A DNA stretch of 64,000 nt from Endotrypanum monterogeii (Eukaryota > Euglenozoa > Kinetoplastea > Trypanosomatida > Trypanosomatidae), in NCBI GenBank assembly GCA_000333855.2, contig CM007340.1, forward strand, positions 403,470 to 467,469, read 5' to 3'. This document shows, piece after piece, positions 60,917 through 64,000 of the stretch. Positions within the stretch are counted from its first letter, which is position 1; each line of letters starts with the position of its first letter. Below the pieces are notes generated by a model. It was not told the DNA's origin and ran no database searches. It saw only the letters and a program-made list of their open reading frames with translations. The position numbers and the translations under genes are program-made.

Positions 60917-61339
60917 CGTCATGAAAATGGTCGGTGACTCTCTCCGCGCAGTGCTCCCTGTCACCACGCGATTCCGAACCCCCCCCTCCTCCCCCACCAC
61001 CACTCAGTTTTGTATTTCGTTTGGTTGCTTATTTTTGCCGCTCAATGCACGCCTTTGGAAGGGGATATTATCATTCTTCGATCCCCATGGACAACACTGT
61101 TGTTGTTGCTGCCTGCTTCGTTGGTCATCTTCGAGTGGCTTCTTTTCTACTGTGTGTGTGTGTGTATATGTATGCGTGTATGTATGTGTGTGCGTGTTTT
61201 TTCCCCTCTCTTCAGGGAAACAGAAAAAAAGGGCGAGAGAGGTGGGAAAAAAAACTAAAGGAGGAAGGAGATGAAACGAGAGAATCAATGATCTTTTTTT
61301 TTTTGAGCAAAGACACACTAAACCATGCATAAGTAGGCT

Positions 61340-61370
<31 letters not shown>

Positions 61371-61744
61371 CACCTCACCTCCTCCTCTTACCCCTTTGCT
61401 CTTATCGAGGTGGCGTCCTTTGATTTCTCAAACGCGCTCATCTCGGTAATGATGCTCAAGTGTACATACAACATATTTCTGTTCACTCACGGAAGAGAGG
61501 ATTTTTTTTTCAATTATGAAGGCCATGAACTCTCGTGCAGAAGGACATAAGCCAAGGACAACACGTACACACCCTTTTTTTTCTCTGTGCGTATTTTCTC
61601 GCTTAGATGGCCATGGATCTGAGTGCGTGATATATATATATATATATGCGCGCGTGTATGTGTGTTGCGCGCCTTCGTATTGCCTGCGGCGAGTTTTTCT
61701 TCGCTTATCTGTTTGTTGCTCGTTTCGTGTGCTGCCCCTCTCAC

Positions 61745-61762
61745 TTTTTTTTTGGGGGGGGG
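61745..61762 (+). repeat. T9-G9 homopolymer switch (copy 3)
   Basis: Exactly nine T then nine G, followed by AG. It is identical to the junctions at 10686 and 11514, some 50 kb away. Confidence 0.9.
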
Positions 61763-62241
61763 AGTATTGTTTAAAAAAAAAAGGACCGCTCCTTACTTGA
61801 CACACACTGCTCCTTCCGCCCCCCTCTTCGTTTTTCTTCCTCCCGTTCCTCCACCACCCCTTGTTTCTATGAGCGTGTGAGATGTTTATTCCGGTTTTTC
61901 CTCTTTATCCGGTTCAGATATCGTTTTCTCCCTCCCAATCCCTCCTTTTATTTCCGTCGTAATTACCTGTGGATGTGCCTCTCCAAGGTGATACACCTTT
62001 CCCCCTTTTTTTTCCATCTGGGTGTTGCTTTCGTTGTGGTGTAACGTCGTTGCTGATTATTATGTGTGTTTTTTGTGTGTGTTTATTATGTGTGTGGGGG
62101 GGGGGGGCGCCTCTCTCTTCTCCCGACCTCTTTCATTCTCGCATACAGTTTAGTGACCACCGCCCCTTTCCCTTCTCCCTCAAAAACGCGAGAAGTCGCT
62201 GACTTGTTTGTCTAGCGAGAGCGGGGCAAGAAAAAAAGAAG

Positions 62242-62281
<40 letters not shown>
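62242..62281 (+). repeat. Compound (TA)n(GA)n tract
   Basis: About 24 bases of TA pass directly into about 17 bases of GA, the same arrangement as at 17408 and 43984. Confidence 0.9.
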
Positions 62282-62389
62282 CATCATGAGGCACTGGGAT
62301 GGATAGTGGAATATGTGATGCTGGCGACGTTGCTGTTGTCAGGGAAGAAACAAATGTACTCATGCTTTTTTTTTTGAGCGGAGTGCGTA

Positions 62390-62610
62390 TGCCCTGGAGA
62401 AGGACCCACCCTACTGGCCCCCCCCCACATGTAGCCTCACCCTCTTACCTGAGATGATGACTTGCGCCATCTGGGTTATTTTGGGCCTCGGATCGAAATC
62501 AGGTGGTGTGCCGCCCATTACTGCAGCGCTACCTTGGGTGCCTATGGGGTGCAGGAACTCGCATGAAGCGCATTATGTGGCAATGTCACTGTAGACCCCA
62601 GATCTCATCG
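62390..62610 (+). mobile_element. Possible SIDER-like retroposon fragment
   Basis: A mixed-composition block with no open frame, between microsatellite DNA and the zuotin splice acceptor. It includes CTCGGATCGAAATCAGG (about 62487-62503), GGTGTGCCGCCCA and a segment ending in CTGTAGACCCC, which look to me like the 5' part of a Leishmania SIDER2 element, the part missing from the copy at 40-420. This rests on remembered pattern only and could be wrong. Confidence 0.35.
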
Positions 62611-62822
62611 TCGCTCTTTATCTTCCATAATGCGTACCTCCCTTTTTCTGCCGCCTCACCGCCCACACGCCTACTCGTATACGCAAGCAGCTTCCTGTAT
62701 CTCGATGTGTTTCGGTGTTTGATGCACAGTCAACCAGACAAATAATACTAGCACGTATACCTCCCCACACACCTCATCGTCTCCCACCACCACCACCATC
62801 ACCGCAACAACAACTGCCCGCG

Positions 62823-63821
62823 ATGCAGGTTATGTCGTTTGAACTGCCTGTCTTCCGATCACAGGACCGTGTGCTCGAATGGCCCCAGACGCAGACGGAC
62901 GCCACAGCGGATGCACCACCGCAGCTAGATCGCTGGATCGAGGTGTATCGCATCATCCCGCAAGGAGAGGCGTTCTGTTGCAGTGTCAGTCTAGCCACAC
63001 AACTGCGCCATGAAGAAACACGCATGCGGGAATCGCATGCTGACCCTGCTGTAGCAAAGCAATGGGCTTCAGAGGAGGCCGCCAACCTCACGGCCGGTGC
63101 AGACAGCAAGGGCCTGAACGACAATGGTGACAATGATGGCTCCGCAGACGGCTCCCGTTACCAGTCCTCTTCCCGCAAGAAGAAATTCGTGAAGCTGACG
63201 GACGACGACATGCTCACCGACTGGTACGAAGTGCTGAAGCTGGAGCAGCAGGAAGGGGCAACGGATGATCAAATCAAAGCCGCCTACCGGCGCCGCTGCC
63301 TCGAGACGCACCCCGACAAACAGCAGAACCACTCCGATGAGGCCTTCAAAAAGGTGCAGCGTGCGTTCGACATTCTCAGTGACCCAGACACTCGTCAGAC
63401 CTATGATTCTTCACGCCCGTTCGATGACACCATCCCTGGCGAGCAGGCAGTGGGGGCCGACACCTTCTTCAGCACCTTTGGCCCCGTATTCGAACGTAAC
63501 AAGAAGTGGAGCAGTGTCCCATGCCTGCCGTCCATCGGCACCGATGAGACGCCGTACGCGGAAGTTCTCCGCTTTTACGACCGCTGGACGGCTTTTCAGA
63601 GCTGGCGCGACTTCTCGCACCTGGCGGACCTGGAAGAAATCGACGACAGTATGTGCCGGGAGGAGAAGCGCTACTACCAGCGCGAGAATGCGCGACAGCT
63701 GAACCACTACCACAAAGAAGAGCAGAAGCGTATTCGCCTTCTGGTTGAGCGCGCCCGTAAAAACGACCCGCGCCTGCGCCGGCACAGAGAAGAGGAGGAG
63801 GAAAGCGCCTCAAGGAGTTGA
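62823..63821 (+). CDS. ZUO1: Zuotin/DNAJC2-type J protein, frame-broken (332 aa segment)
   Basis: A ribosome-associated Hsp40. Zuotin/MPP11 stimulates a ribosome-bound Hsp70 to help nascent chains fold. A short N-terminal domain precedes the J domain at residues 133-198 (DWYEVLKLEQQEGATDDQIKAAYRRR...), with the catalytic HPD at 163-165. The zuotin-homology domain follows immediately and is diagnostic: FDDTIPGEQ, FFSTFGPVFERNKKWS, VPCLPSIGTDETPYAEVLRFYDRWTAFQSWRDF, then EEKRYYQRENAR and IRLLVERARKNDPRLRRHREEEE. The start is the first in-frame ATG. This frame stops at 63819-63821, right after HREEEEESASRS. Family members continue with a long charged helix, which is found in the -1 frame from about 63803. 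Confidence 0.85.
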   Translation: MQVMSFELPVFRSQDRVLEWPQTQTDATADAPPQLDRWIEVYRIIPQGEAFCCSVSLATQLRHEETRMRESHADPAVAKQWASEEAANLTAGADSKGLNDNGDNDGSADGSRYQSSSRKKKFVKLTDDDMLTDWYEVLKLEQQEGATDDQIKAAYRRRCLETHPDKQQNHSDEAFKKVQRAFDILSDPDTRQTYDSSRPFDDTIPGEQAVGADTFFSTFGPVFERNKKWSSVPCLPSIGTDETPYAEVLRFYDRWTAFQSWRDFSHLADLEEIDDSMCREEKRYYQRENARQLNHYHKEEQKRIRLLVERARKNDPRLRRHREEEEESASRS

Positions 63822-64000
63822 GGGAGCGGGAGGCGTTCAGACTTCAGCTCGCAGCCGAAGAGGAGCGCCGCCGCGCTGAGGAAAACCGAAAGCGGAAGGA
63901 GAAGGAAGAGGCGGAGATCGCCGCGCAGCAGGAGGAGAAGCAAGCGATGCGTGATGCGCAGACTGCGGTGCTGGGCTTTCTCGGAGAGACTGGCCTCCTG
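63803..64000 (+). CDS. ZUO1: Zuotin-like continuation in -1 frame (partial, runs off window)
   Basis: Read in the -1 frame from the GAGGAGGAAAGC site, 66 codons are open to the window end: KRLKELREREAFRLQLAAEEE, then RRRAEENRKRKEKEEAEIAAQ and more. This is the long charged helix that follows the zuotin-homology domain in Zuo1/DNAJC2 and contacts the ribosome. It is the same gene as 62823-63821. A missing A in the GAAAG run would explain the break. The 3' end is outside the window. Confidence 0.7.

Larger units (their letters stand above)
60917..62822. other. Spacer between TOR and zuotin genes
   Basis: Contains TG, TA (about 61348-61370, 61629-61647) and TA-GA microsatellites, a T9-G9 switch, and long pyrimidine runs. 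The block at about 62390-62610 is non-repetitive and possibly SIDER-like. A pyrimidine-rich stretch (62608-62672) followed by AG near 62687 is a likely splice acceptor for the zuotin gene. Confidence 0.6.

Noticed and set aside
1..64000. CRISPR arrays, bacterial promoters, ribosome binding sites
   Set aside because: Repeats are simple-sequence only, without spacers, and the window is eukaryotic nuclear DNA where such features are not expected.

Overview
The window reads as nuclear DNA of a trypanosomatid, most likely a Leishmaniinae species (Leishmania or a close relative). All nine recognisable genes lie on the + strand as long intronless reading frames. They are separated by 0.9-5.4 kb spacers full of dinucleotide microsatellites and T, A, C and G homopolymers, with polypyrimidine-AG trans-splice acceptors ahead of the starts. 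This is the layout of one polycistronic transcription unit. A degenerate SIDER2-like retroposon at the left edge, and a possible second fragment near 62.4 kb, also point to Leishmania-type genomes. The species cannot be fixed from the sequence alone.

Layout. 1-5771: SIDER2-like stretch, then non-coding repeats. 5772-8414 and 12025-15486: two large, Ser-rich, disordered hypothetical proteins that may be diverged tandem relatives. 19296-20339: small, very basic AT-hook protein. 21338-29131: a giant WDR24/SEA2-like protein (GATOR2 complex) with WD40 repeats and a C-terminal RING-like zinc domain, split over three frames. 30145-37029: a large ATAD5/Elg1-like clamp-loader ATPase. 37953-43736: a MORN-repeat protein. 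44612-47727: a charged Ser/Lys-rich protein interrupted by a -1 shift at an A8 run. 51131-60916: a TOR-type PI3K-related kinase (HEAT, FAT, kinase, FATC) without a recognisable FRB domain. 62823-64000 (cut by the window end): a zuotin/DNAJC2-type J protein, interrupted by a -1 shift near its zuotin-homology/charged-region junction.

Functional links. WDR24 and TOR belong to one nutrient-sensing axis in other eukaryotes (GATOR2 upstream of TORC1), and both occur here about 22 kb apart on one strand. Zuotin acts at the ribosome, an output of TOR signalling. Trypanosomatid transcription units are not normally organised by function, so this may be coincidence. Four frame breaks (three -1, one +1) fall in genes whose downstream frames are clearly coding. 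Assembly or consensus indels are the simplest explanation, though the A8 site is also a textbook -1 slippery heptamer.

No tRNA, rRNA or CRISPR array was recognised. Between genes I could support only repeats, one perfect 56-bp palindrome, recurrent poly(T)-poly(G) switches and splice-acceptor-like tracts.
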